From DATBFX01 sp036558305 (GTDB lineage Bacteria; Chloroflexota; Chloroflexia; Thermomicrobiales; UBA6265): a stretch of DNA of 15,426 nt. Location: NCBI GenBank assembly GCA_036558305.1, contig DATBFX010000290.1, positions 1 through 15,426 of the forward strand. The letters run 5' to 3'. Every line of letters begins with the position of its first letter. Positions within the stretch are counted from its first letter, which is position 1. Positions 7,438 through 14,686 of the stretch are shown piece by piece. The position numbers and the translations under genes are program-made. The notes under the pieces were generated by a model. The model ran no database searches. It was not told the origin of the DNA and saw nothing but the letters and a program-made list of their open reading frames with translations.

Positions 7438-7550
7438 GAGTGGCGAGTGGCGAGTGGCAAGTGGCATGTGCAGACGAAGGCGCCGCCCAAGCTGGAAGCT
7501 CAAGGCTCGTTCCTTGCCACTTGCCACTCGCCACTTGCCACTTGCCACTC
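7438..7550. repeat. Inverted clusters of a GAGTGGC heptamer repeat inside the ABC operon
   Basis: Left cluster 7438-7465 is three GAGTGGC units and one AAGTGGC in tandem. Right cluster 7516-7550 is five units of the complement, GCCACTT or GCCACTC. The 28-nt left arm and the start of the right arm are complementary at 26 of 28 positions, with a 50-nt loop. The structure fills most of the 132-bp gap between permease C and ATPase D, ending 7 bp before the GGAGG of the ATPase gene on the minus strand. It could stabilise upstream permease mRNA or partly terminate transcription. It also creates spurious N-terminal extensions of the ATPase frame. Confidence 0.85.
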
Positions 7551-7552
7551 CG

Positions 7553-8590
7553 TCAGTCGTTGCCCTTCGGATCGAGCGCGTCGCGCAAACCGTCGCCGAG
7601 GAACGTGAAACCGAGCATCGTCAAGCCGATCGCCAGGACCGGAAAGATCAGCATGTGCGGGTCGGTCTGGATGTCGCTCGGGCGACTCGCCTCGCCGACC
7701 ATCTGACCCCAACTCGCTTGCGGCGGCCGAATGCCGACCCCGACGAAACTGATCGCCGCCTCGGTGAAGATCGCCGTCGGGATGCCGAAGGTTGCCGCCA
7801 CGATGATCGGCGTCAGGCTATTCGGCAATAAGTGGCGGAGGATGATGTACGGTGCTTTCGCTCCGGCAACCCGTGCCGCCTTGATGAACTCCTGCTCCCG
7901 CAACAGCAGCATCTGGCCACGGATCAGCCGCGCTTCCGTCACCCACCCGATCAGACCGATCGCCAGGAAGATGTTCGTTAACCCCGGACCCCGCCAGTTG
8001 ACGAACATCAACACCAGCAACACCTGCGGGATCGTGAAGATGATGTCGACTCCCCGCATCAGGACGTTGTCGACGAATCCGCCGTAGTACCCCGCCAGGG
8101 AGCCGACCGGAATCGCGATGCAAAGGATGATGAAGTACGAGACAACCCCGACCAACAGCGAGACGCGGGCACCGTAGAGCATCCGGCTGTAGATGTCGCG
8201 ACCGTTGCGATCGAGTCCGAACGGCCAGGTCCAACTCGGGTGGTAGCGCGCCAATCGAACGTCCACCACCTCGCTTTCTCCGTACGGCGCCAGTACCGGC
8301 GCCAGCAGCGCCAGGGTGATGAAGGAGACGACGATGATCATCCCGATCACGGCGAGGCGGTTGCGCACCAGTCGCCGCCAGGCGTCACCCCACAAACTCG
8401 CGTGCCGGCGGACGATCACCTCGCCCTCGGCGCCGAGTTCGGCCAGCGTACCGGGCTCGGTGAGCGATCCGGGTTCGACCTCTTCGGCTACCGACCGCCC
8501 CAGCAGATCGCTGCCGACCACCCGATCGACCGTATCGAACGGTTGCTCGGGGTGAGGCTGTGAGGGATGGGACGCCGCGGAGTGGGTCAT
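7553..8590 (-). CDS. Oligo/dipeptide ABC transporter permease (OppC/DppC type)
   Basis: Inner-membrane channel subunit partnering the B-type permease. 345 residues from ATG 8590, preceded by AGGAG about 6 nt upstream. A long hydrophilic, Glu/Pro-rich N-terminus (about 1-75) precedes the first membrane segment (about 79-100, LAVIGMIIVVSFITLALLAPVLAPYG). The C-family landmarks are HPSWTWPFGLDRNGRDIYSRMLYGARVSL (117-145) and the cytoplasmic EAA loop EFIKAARVAGAKAPYIILRHLLPN (234-257), which contacts the ATPases, ending in a typical LGDGLRDALDPK. It starts 25 bp after the B permease stop. The N-terminal tail is longer than in E. coli DppC; its role is unknown. Confidence 0.95.
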   Translation of the reverse strand: MTHSAASHPSQPHPEQPFDTVDRVVGSDLLGRSVAEEVEPGSLTEPGTLAELGAEGEVIVRRHASLWGDAWRRLVRNRLAVIGMIIVVSFITLALLAPVLAPYGESEVVDVRLARYHPSWTWPFGLDRNGRDIYSRMLYGARVSLLVGVVSYFIILCIAIPVGSLAGYYGGFVDNVLMRGVDIIFTIPQVLLVLMFVNWRGPGLTNIFLAIGLIGWVTEARLIRGQMLLLREQEFIKAARVAGAKAPYIILRHLLPNSLTPIIVAATFGIPTAIFTEAAISFVGVGIRPPQASWGQMVGEASRPSDIQTDPHMLIFPVLAIGLTMLGFTFLGDGLRDALDPKGND

Positions 8591-8615
8591 CGCCGCTCCT
8601 GGTCGCGTTGCCGCG

Positions 8616-9554
8616 TCAGTACCGAATCCGCGGGTCGATCAAGCCGTAGGCAATGTCGACCAGGAGATTCATCAACGCCAGGAAGATGCCAAAGATCAGC
8701 GTCACCGCCAGGATCATCGGTTGATCCTTCGTCTGCATGCTCTCGACGTAGTACTTGCCCATCCCAGGCACGTTGAAGACCTGCTCGACAAAGAACGAAC
8801 CGGTCGCGACCGCCGCGAAGATCGGTCCGATCAGCGTGACGACCGGGATCAGCGCGTTTTTCAGCACGTGTTTGAGGATCACCTTCCGCTCGGCGAGTCC
8901 CTTGGCGCGTGCGGTCCTCACGTAGTCGGACCGGATCACGTCGATCATGCTCGACCGCGTGTAGCGTGCCAGCGTCGCCAGCGGTGCCGCTGCCAGCGCG
9001 ATCGTCGGCAGGATCCAATCCCGTGGCCCCTCCCAACCGCCGATCCGCAACCCGAGGTTGACGCCGTGATCGGGCAGCCAGACGGCGAACGCGAGGATCA
9101 GCAGGAAGCCCATCACGAAGTTCGGCATGCTGTAAAACAAGATCGCAAACGTCACCGAGCAATAGTCGACGATCCCGTTCTGGTTGACCGCGGCCAGGAT
9201 GCCGAGCGACATCCCGGCCATGACCGCCAAGATCGTCGCCATCGTCCCGAGTTGGAGCGAGATCGGGAATGAGCGCGCGATGATGTCGCGCACGGTTTGC
9301 GGCCGATACTGGTACGAGACCGAGAAGTCGCCATGCAACGAATTCCACAGGTACAGCCCGAACCGCTCGTAAACCGGCTTGTCGAGGCCGTACTTGTGCT
9401 CCAAGTTCGCGATCATCTCCGGCGTGATCCCGTTCGCCGCCGACGGCGAAAACGGGCTGCCCGGCGTCAACTGCATGATGACGAACGTGACCGCCGTCAT
9501 CCCGAGAAACGTCGGGATGAACAGCAGCGCACGATGGAAGGCATAGCGGAGCAT
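8616..9554 (-). CDS. Oligo/dipeptide ABC transporter permease (OppB/DppB type)
   Basis: First gene of the importer operon; membrane subunit forming the translocation pore with the C-type permease. 312 residues from ATG 9554. MLRYAFHRALLFIPTFLGMTAVTFVIMQLTPGSPF is the classic B-type N-terminal membrane segment, so the open extension to 9686 is rejected. Other landmarks: LGLDKP-like YGLDKPVYERFGLYLWNSLHGDFSVSYQ (55-82), about six membrane segments, and the EAA loop YVRTARAKGLAERKVILKHVLKNALIPV (211-238), then VFNVPGMGKYYVES and DPRIRY at the end. The ribosome site is weak (GCAGGGTG). A strong promoter lies at 9667-9695, giving a leader of roughly 105 nt. Confidence 0.95.
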   Translation of the reverse strand: MLRYAFHRALLFIPTFLGMTAVTFVIMQLTPGSPFSPSAANGITPEMIANLEHKYGLDKPVYERFGLYLWNSLHGDFSVSYQYRPQTVRDIIARSFPISLQLGTMATILAVMAGMSLGILAAVNQNGIVDYCSVTFAILFYSMPNFVMGFLLILAFAVWLPDHGVNLGLRIGGWEGPRDWILPTIALAAAPLATLARYTRSSMIDVIRSDYVRTARAKGLAERKVILKHVLKNALIPVVTLIGPIFAAVATGSFFVEQVFNVPGMGKYYVESMQTKDQPMILAVTLIFGIFLALMNLLVDIAYGLIDPRIRY

Positions 9555-9666
9555 GGCACCCTGCTCTCGTTGGCTCACGTCCGCCGAGATAGCAACCGAT
9601 GCCGGCCGAAGCCGCTGGGGCGCTCGAAACGCTCGACGCGACAATGAGCCCGGTGAACGGCCGGAC

Positions 9667-9695
9667 TGTAGCACCGGGCCAATCAAGCGTCAAGA
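9667..9695 (-). promoter_or_regulatory. Sigma-70-type promoter for the peptide ABC transporter operon
   Basis: On the minus strand TTGACG (9690-9695) and TACAGT (9667-9672) are separated by exactly 17 nt; they match consensus at 5/6 and 4/6 positions. Transcription would start near 9660 and give a leader of about 105 nt before the first permease ATG at 9554. It is the only good promoter in the gap between hslU and the operon. Confidence 0.75.
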
Positions 9696-9756
9696 AATCG
9701 GCACGCGTGCCGCGCGGCGCGCCGGAATTTCCAGCGAAGGCACGGGAATGTGCCGG

Positions 9757-9856
9757 TGTCGGGGAGGGCCCCGTGCCCTCCCGCACCCATGGGCAAAGGT
9801 CCGCGAGGCGACAAACGCGCTGGCCATCGCGGGAGGGCACGGGGCCCTCCCCGACA
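9757..9856. repeat. Paired REP-like (BIME-type) inverted repeat downstream of hslU
   Basis: Two perfect 28-nt inverted arms (9757-9784 and 9829-9856) with a 44-nt centre. Each arm is a hairpin: left GTCG (9758-9761) then GGGAGGGC - 5 nt - GCCCTCCC (9762-9782); right the same 8-bp stem (9831-9851) followed by CGAC (9852-9855). The build is that of the element at 2099-2176, with the tetranucleotide GTCG in place of GTAG and a different stem sequence. It lies 24 bp after the hslU stop and upstream of the next promoter, so it probably also marks the end of the topA-hslV-hslU transcript. Confidence 0.85.
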
Positions 9857-9880
9857 TCAACCCGCCCGGAAGAGCGAAGC

Positions 9881-11377
9881 TCAGAGGATGAAATTGCTCA
9901 GATCGTCGTCCGCCGCGACCTCGCCGATCCGTTCCGTGACGAACGCCCGGTCGATCGCGACCGTCTTCCCCTCGTAGTCCGAGGCGTCGAACGAGATCTC
10001 TTCGATCACCCGTTCGACGATCGTCTGCAGCCGCCGCGCCCCGATGTCCTCGGTCCGTGCGTTCACCTGCGTCGCCAGCCGCGCCATCTCCCGCAAGGCG
10101 TCCTCGCCGAATTGGAGATCGACCCCCTCTGTCCCGAGGAGCGCCTGATACTGCTTCGTCAAGGCGTTCTGCGGTTCCGTCAGGATCTTGTAAAGATCGT
10201 CCTCGCTCAGGCTGCTCAACTCGACCCGGATCGGGAACCGGCCCTGCAACTCCGGGATCAGGTCGGACGGCCGCGCGTTGTGGAACGCCCCCGCCGCGAT
10301 GAAGAGGATGTGGTCGGTCCGCACCGGACCGTACCGCGTCATCACCACCGACCCCTCGACGATCGGCAGCAGATCGCGCTGCACCCCCTCGCCCGAGACG
10401 TCGGCGCCGAAGTCGCCGTTGCTCGTGATCGTCTTGTCGACCTCGTCGAGGAACACGACCGCCGCCTCTTCGACCCGCTCGATCGCCTCGTCGATCACCG
10501 CGTCGAAGTCGACCAACCGGTTCGCTTCTTGCTGCGTCAGGATCCGCTGCGCCTCCCGCACCGAGACCCGCCGCCGCAACGTCCGCCGCGGCATGATCCC
10601 GTCGAGGAAGTCGCGGAAGGTGCTGTGCAAGTCCTCCTGCGAGAATTCGTCCAGCCCCTCACCGACGTTGTACTCGTCGTACTCGTAGTCGGCGTCGATT
10701 TCGATCTCGACCGTCTCCTCGTCGAGTGCGTGCTCGTTGAGAAGCCGCAGCAACCGGTTGCGCTCCCGCTGCAACCGCCGCCGCGTCGCGATCTCCTGCC
10801 GCTGCAGCGCCGCCGAGTCCTCGCTCGACTGCTGCTGCACCGCCGATCGCCGCCCGTTCCGCGTCGGTTTCTTGTCGAGCAGTTGTTCGACCAGGAGATC
10901 GGCCAGCCTTTGCGCGGCGACCTTGCTCGCCTCGTCTGTGACCGACTCCAACCGCTGCCCGTGCAGCATGCTGATCGCGATCTCGACCAGATCGCGGACG
11001 ATCGACTCGACATCGCGCCCGACGTAGCCAACCTCGGTGAACTTGGTCGCCTCGACCTTGAGGAACGGTGCGTCGACGATCTTCGCCACCCGCCGCGCGA
11101 TCTCGGTCTTGCCGACACCGGTCGGCCCGATCATCAGGATGTTCTTCGGCTGGATCTCCTGCCGCAGTTCCTCCGGCAACAGCTGGCGCCGGTAGCGGTT
11201 GCGCAACGCCACCGCCACCGCCCGCTTTGCATCGTTCTGCCCGATCACGTACCGATCGAGCTCCGCCACGATCTGCGCCGGCGTCAGGTTCTCCATTTGC
11301 AGCCGGTTGAGGATCTGTTCGGCGCCGGAACGGGAGGTCGGACCGCTCTTGTCGGCCCGGCGGGCTGCCTCGGCCAT
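9881..11377 (-). CDS. hslU: ATP-dependent protease ATPase subunit HslU (ClpY)
   Basis: AAA+ unfoldase that feeds proteins into the HslV peptidase chamber in the cytoplasm. 498 residues, longer than the usual ~445-465. Landmarks: LTPAQIVAELDRYVIGQNDAKRAV (31-54), Walker A GPTGVGKT (84-91), pore loop GYVGRD (117-122), a charged I-domain (about 137-270), Walker B VVFLDEVD (307-314), arginine-finger region ELQGRFPIRVEL (376-387), sensor-2 ARRLQTIVERV, and the C-terminus DDLSNFIL that docks into HslV. I chose ATG 11377 because AGGAGGAGAGG lies just upstream and the ATG overlaps the hslV stop (TAATG). This leaves about 28 extra N-terminal residues compared with E. coli; an ATG at 11296 matches the usual start but has no visible ribosome site. 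Confidence 0.96.
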   Translation of the reverse strand: MAEAARRADKSGPTSRSGAEQILNRLQMENLTPAQIVAELDRYVIGQNDAKRAVAVALRNRYRRQLLPEELRQEIQPKNILMIGPTGVGKTEIARRVAKIVDAPFLKVEATKFTEVGYVGRDVESIVRDLVEIAISMLHGQRLESVTDEASKVAAQRLADLLVEQLLDKKPTRNGRRSAVQQQSSEDSAALQRQEIATRRRLQRERNRLLRLLNEHALDEETVEIEIDADYEYDEYNVGEGLDEFSQEDLHSTFRDFLDGIMPRRTLRRRVSVREAQRILTQQEANRLVDFDAVIDEAIERVEEAAVVFLDEVDKTITSNGDFGADVSGEGVQRDLLPIVEGSVVMTRYGPVRTDHILFIAAGAFHNARPSDLIPELQGRFPIRVELSSLSEDDLYKILTEPQNALTKQYQALLGTEGVDLQFGEDALREMARLATQVNARTEDIGARRLQTIVERVIEEISFDASDYEGKTVAIDRAFVTERIGEVAADDDLSNFIL

Positions 11378-12120
11378 TAGTCCCTCTCCTCCTCGGCTTC
11401 GTCCTCGTCGTCGTCGACCGTCTCGTCGATGACCGCTTCTTCTTCCTCGTCCTCGTCGTCCTCATCGTCTTCGGCGGTCGATTCGCTCACCACGAGCGTG
11501 TCCTCGACCGGTACATCGTCCACCGACGGCGCATCGCCGCCCCCGTCGACCGCCTCGCCGCCGATCGACTCGACGGTAAAGTGGTCGTTGGTGAAAATGC
11601 AAATGTCGGCCGCGATCCGCATCGCCGCTTCGACGATCGCCCGCGCGTCGAGCCCGGTGTGCTCGACCAGGGCCTTTGCCGCCGCCGTTGCGTACGGCGC
11701 GCCCGACCCGATCGCGACGACCCCGTCGTCCGGCTCGATCACGTCGCCGTCGCCCGACAGCACGAGCAGCGATTGCCCGTCGGCCACGATCAACTGCGCT
11801 TCGAGCCGCCGCAGGTAGCGGTCCGTCCGCCACTCCTTCGCCAACTCCACCGACGCGCGGCGCAGGTTGCCGTCCCACGCCTTCAACTGTGCCTCGAACT
11901 TGCCGAATAGCGTCAGCGCGTCGGCGACCGCGCCGGCAAACCCGGCCAGGATTTGCCCGTCGTGCATCAGCCGGATCTTGCGCGCGCCGTGCTTGAGGAC
12001 GATGTCGCCGACCGTCACCTGACCGTCGCCGGCCAGCGCCACGGTGCCGTTCCGCTTGACACCAAGAATCGTCGTCGCATGCGGACGACGACCGTCGAAA
12101 CTGCTCTGCTGAAATGTCAC
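11377..12120 (-). CDS. hslV: ATP-dependent protease proteolytic subunit HslV (ClpQ) with propeptide and acidic C-terminal tail
   Basis: N-terminal-threonine peptidase forming the double-hexamer chamber of HslVU. From GTG 12120 the product has 247 residues; the family usually has ~175-185. A ~15-residue propeptide ending PHA precedes the catalytic threonine of TTILGVKRNG, as in relatives with an FHGTT-type start. In mature numbering T1, D17, K33 (HGARK) and the IGSG loop are all present, and the core ends at ICIFTNDHFTVESI. After that come about 61 residues (encoded at 11380-11562) of which about 32 are Asp or Glu. No clear ribosome site precedes the GTG; a TTG at 12192 is an alternative start. 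The tail's final codons supply the ribosome site for hslU. Confidence 0.93.
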   Translation of the reverse strand: MTFQQSSFDGRRPHATTILGVKRNGTVALAGDGQVTVGDIVLKHGARKIRLMHDGQILAGFAGAVADALTLFGKFEAQLKAWDGNLRRASVELAKEWRTDRYLRRLEAQLIVADGQSLLVLSGDGDVIEPDDGVVAIGSGAPYATAAAKALVEHTGLDARAIVEAAMRIAADICIFTNDHFTVESIGGEAVDGGGDAPSVDDVPVEDTLVVSESTAEDDEDDEDEEEEAVIDETVDDDEDEAEEERD

Positions 12121-12207
12121 CTGGGAAGGGGTCCGATCACATGTACGCCGGTCACCTTCGCGGCAACCGGCCTCAACTACCCGACGCCCCAAGGCGCCGA
12201 CTACAGA

Positions 12208-12226
12208 ATTGTACCGTAGGGGTCAA
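12208..12226 (-). promoter_or_regulatory. Possible hslV promoter elements
   Basis: On the minus strand TACAAT (12208-12213) is a 5/6 match to a -10 box and lies about 88 nt before the GTG at 12120. The good -35-like TTGACC (12221-12226) is only 7 nt upstream, too close to pair with it; at the proper 17-nt distance there is only GTGGAG. Either the -10 works with a poor -35, or the region is recognised by another sigma factor. Confidence 0.35.
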
Positions 12227-12279
12227 CACTCTCCACTGCCGGAGCCGCGCCGACCGCTCTCCCCCCTCCCCCGACCGTC

Positions 12280-12307
12280 GGGAACCGAGTACCGGGAACC
12301 GGGAACC
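12280..12307. repeat. GGGAACC heptamer tandem repeat
   Basis: Four consecutive 7-bp units: GGGAACC, GAGTACC, GGGAACC, GGGAACC. It sits between the topA stop and the hslV start. Same unit length but different sequence from the GAGTGGC clusters at 7438-7550. Function unknown; slippage-prone. Confidence 0.8.
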
Positions 12308-12361
12308 CTTGTGGGTGCGGTGTGGTGCGGTGGCGCGCCGGGGGATTAGGGGGCCGGGCCG

Positions 12362-14584
12362 TCACCCCGCCTTCGCCAGCGCCCTCCCATCGTGCCCACA
12401 CGCCGGACAGCGGATTTGCCCCTTCCGCCCCGCTTCCACCATGTACGACCCGCACCGCGGACAGGTGGCGTTCACCGGCTTGTTCCAGGCGACGAAGTCG
12501 CACTCCGGGTAACGCTCGCAACCGTAGAATGTCCGCCCCTTCTTCGAGCGCCGCTCGACGATCTCCCCTTGCTTGCACGTCGGGCACGTGACCCCGATCT
12601 TCTCGAGCAACGGCCGCGAGTTGCGGCACTCCGGGAACCCGCTGCAGGCCAGGAACTTCCCGTACCGCCCCAGCTTGATCACCATCGGCCGCCCGCACTT
12701 CTCGCAGACCTCGCCCGACGGTTCGTCCTTGAGCCGGACCCGTTGGACGCTCTTCTCCGCCAGCTTCAGGGTCTCCGTGAACGGCCCGTAGAACTCGCGC
12801 ATCGTCGGCACCCAGGCGCGATCACCCGCCGCGATCTCGTCGAGCTCGTTCTCCAACTGCGACGTGAAACCGATGTCGAAGATCTTCGGAAAGTGCTCGA
12901 CCAGCAGATCGTTGACCACCATCCCCAGTTCCGTCGGCGCCAGCTTCCGCTCCTCGACCGTCACGTACGAGCGCGCCAGCAACGTCCCGATGGTCGGCGC
13001 GTAGGTACTCGGCCGCCCGATCCCCTGCTCCTCCAACGCCTTCACCAACGTCGCCTCGGTGTACCGTGGCGGCGGCTGCGTGAAGTGCTGCTCCGGCAGC
13101 AACCGCAACAGGTCCAGCAACTCGCCCTGATCGAGCGGCGGCAACGCGCCTTTGTCGAGTTCGTCGGTGTCACCGTCGTCGCGCCCCATCGTGTAGACGG
13201 CCATGAAGCCGGGGAATTTCACCACCGACCCCGTCGCCCGGAAGACGAACGGCGCCTCCTTGCCGGCACCGAGCAGTTCCGGTTTCTCGGCGTTCACGTC
13301 CACCGTCGTCCCGTCGAGGATCGCCGGCGCCATCTGGCTGGCCAGGAACCGCTGCCAGATCAACTGGTAGAGCCGAAACTGCTGCGGCGACAGGAACCGC
13401 CGGACACTCTCCGGATCGCGCTGGGGCGACGTCGGCCGGATCGCCTCGTGCGCTTCCTGCGCCCCCTTCGCCTTCTTGGCGTAGACCGGCGGTTTCGCCG
13501 GCACGTACTCGGGTCCGAATTTGACGCTGATTACCGCCCGCGCCGCCTGTTGCGCCGTCGCCGCCACGTTCGTCGAGTCGGTGCGCATGTAGGTGATCAG
13601 CCCCTGCAACCCCTCGAGCCCGAGATCGATCCCCTCGTACAACTCCTGCGCCACCTGCATCGTCCGCCGCACCGGGTAGTTGAGTTTGCGCGACGCCTCC
13701 TGCTGCAACGTGCTCGTCGTGAACGGCGGCGAAGGCCGCCGCTGCGTTTCGCGCTTCGTGACCGACCCGACGCGATAGATCGCCCCGCTCAGTCCGTCGA
13801 CGATCGCCTGCGCCTCTTCGCCGGTCTTCAGGTCGGCCTTCTTGCCGCCGACCCGGTGCAGCGCCGCCCGGAAGACATCGGTCTTCTTGCGCGCCTTGCC
13901 GGTTTGCTTCGCCAGCTCGGCTTCGAGCGTCCAGTATTCGACCGGGACGAACGCCAGGATCTCCCGCTCGCGCTCGACCACGATCCGCAGCGCGGCACTC
14001 TGCACCCGTCCGGCCGACAGCCCGCGCTTGACCTTTTTCCAGAGCAGCGGGCTCACCCCGTACCCGACCAATCGGTCGAGCACCCGCCGCGCCTGCTGCG
14101 CATCGACGAGATCCATGTCGATCTCGCGCGGCTGCTGCATCGCCTCGGTCACCGCTTCCTGCGTGATCTCGTGGAACACCACCCGCCGGATCGGCTTCCT
14201 TGTCGCGTCGGTGGCCTGGACGAGGTGCCAGGCGATCGCCTCGCCCTCGCGGTCGGGGTCGGTCGCCAGGATCACTTCGCGGGCGTGCTGGACGCTCTCC
14301 TTGAGTTCCTTGACCACCTTCACCTTGTCGCGCGGTACCAGGTACGTCGGCGCGAAGTCGTCCTCGACCTCGACCCCGAGCGTGCTCTTCGGCAAATCCC
14401 GGATGTGCCCCATCGAGGCTTTCACCGTATAGCCGCGTCCCAGGTATTTGCCGATCGTCTTCGCCTTCGCCGGCGATTCGACGATCACGAGGCGCCCGCG
14501 CGTCGCCCCATTCGAGGCGACCGGCTCCTCAATCGTGTTCTTGCGCGGCGCCCTAGTCGCCGCCTTTCTCGTTGTCGTAGGCAT
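12362..14584 (-). CDS. topA: DNA topoisomerase I (type IA)
   Basis: Relaxes negative supercoils by cutting one strand through a 5'-phosphotyrosine link. 740 residues from ATG 14584, with AGGA 5 nt upstream. A ~30-residue basic tail precedes the TOPRIM domain: RLVIVESPAKAKTIGKYLG (31-49), TDPDREGEAIAWHL (108-121). The active-site tyrosine is Y332 in GLITYMRTDSTNV, and LSAGRVQSAALR (189-200) marks the core. The C-terminus carries three Cys4 zinc-ribbon repeats: CEKC...CSGFPEC, CPTC...CERYPEC, and CPRC...CPAC. All expected motifs are intact. First gene of the topA-hslV-hslU cluster; in firmicutes the same genes flank trmFO and xerC, which are absent here. A strong promoter is at 14687-14715. Confidence 0.97.
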   Translation of the reverse strand: MPTTTRKAATRAPRKNTIEEPVASNGATRGRLVIVESPAKAKTIGKYLGRGYTVKASMGHIRDLPKSTLGVEVEDDFAPTYLVPRDKVKVVKELKESVQHAREVILATDPDREGEAIAWHLVQATDATRKPIRRVVFHEITQEAVTEAMQQPREIDMDLVDAQQARRVLDRLVGYGVSPLLWKKVKRGLSAGRVQSAALRIVVEREREILAFVPVEYWTLEAELAKQTGKARKKTDVFRAALHRVGGKKADLKTGEEAQAIVDGLSGAIYRVGSVTKRETQRRPSPPFTTSTLQQEASRKLNYPVRRTMQVAQELYEGIDLGLEGLQGLITYMRTDSTNVAATAQQAARAVISVKFGPEYVPAKPPVYAKKAKGAQEAHEAIRPTSPQRDPESVRRFLSPQQFRLYQLIWQRFLASQMAPAILDGTTVDVNAEKPELLGAGKEAPFVFRATGSVVKFPGFMAVYTMGRDDGDTDELDKGALPPLDQGELLDLLRLLPEQHFTQPPPRYTEATLVKALEEQGIGRPSTYAPTIGTLLARSYVTVEERKLAPTELGMVVNDLLVEHFPKIFDIGFTSQLENELDEIAAGDRAWVPTMREFYGPFTETLKLAEKSVQRVRLKDEPSGEVCEKCGRPMVIKLGRYGKFLACSGFPECRNSRPLLEKIGVTCPTCKQGEIVERRSKKGRTFYGCERYPECDFVAWNKPVNATCPRCGSYMVEAGRKGQIRCPACGHDGRALAKAG

Positions 14585-14686
14585 GGTTTTCCTAGCGCAA
14601 GTGTCTACCGTGAATTGGCGCGGGGGTCACTGGACAGACCGGGATCTCGTCGCGGAGGACCGTTGCGGCATCGCTTCCCATACCCA

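Larger units (their letters stand above)
9555..9880. other. Intergenic region between hslU and the ABC operon
   Basis: 326 bp without a gene. From the dppB-like side it holds a leader of about 105 nt, a strong minus-strand promoter (9667-9695), an unremarkable GC-rich stretch, and the paired REP-like element (9757-9856) that ends 24 bp before the hslU stop. Small open frames here read through the palindromes and are not genes. Confidence 0.75.
12121..12361. other. Intergenic region between topA and hslV
   Basis: 241 bp (169 bp if hslV starts at TTG 12192). It holds a heptamer repeat (12280-12307), a pyrimidine-rich stretch CTCCCCCCTCCCCC (about 12258-12271), and a possible hslV promoter. I see no clear terminator after topA, so topA, hslV and hslU may be partly co-transcribed. 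Confidence 0.6.

Noticed and set aside
7423..7534. N-terminal extension of the ATPase D gene to 7534
   Set aside because: The added residues are only the translation of heptamer repeats; GGAGG is correctly spaced from TTG 7420, where family sequence begins.
7438..7550. Possible CRISPR array
   Set aside because: Units are contiguous 7-mers with no spacers, and the two clusters are in inverted orientation.
9786..9793. CCCATGGG palindrome within the centre of the second REP-like doublet
   Set aside because: Eight bases of self-complementarity are expected by chance in such GC-rich DNA and nothing else supports a site.
9599..11380. A 593-codon plus-strand open frame opposite hslU
   Set aside because: Antisense to a complete HslU; its beginning simply reads through the palindromic repeat at 9757-9856.
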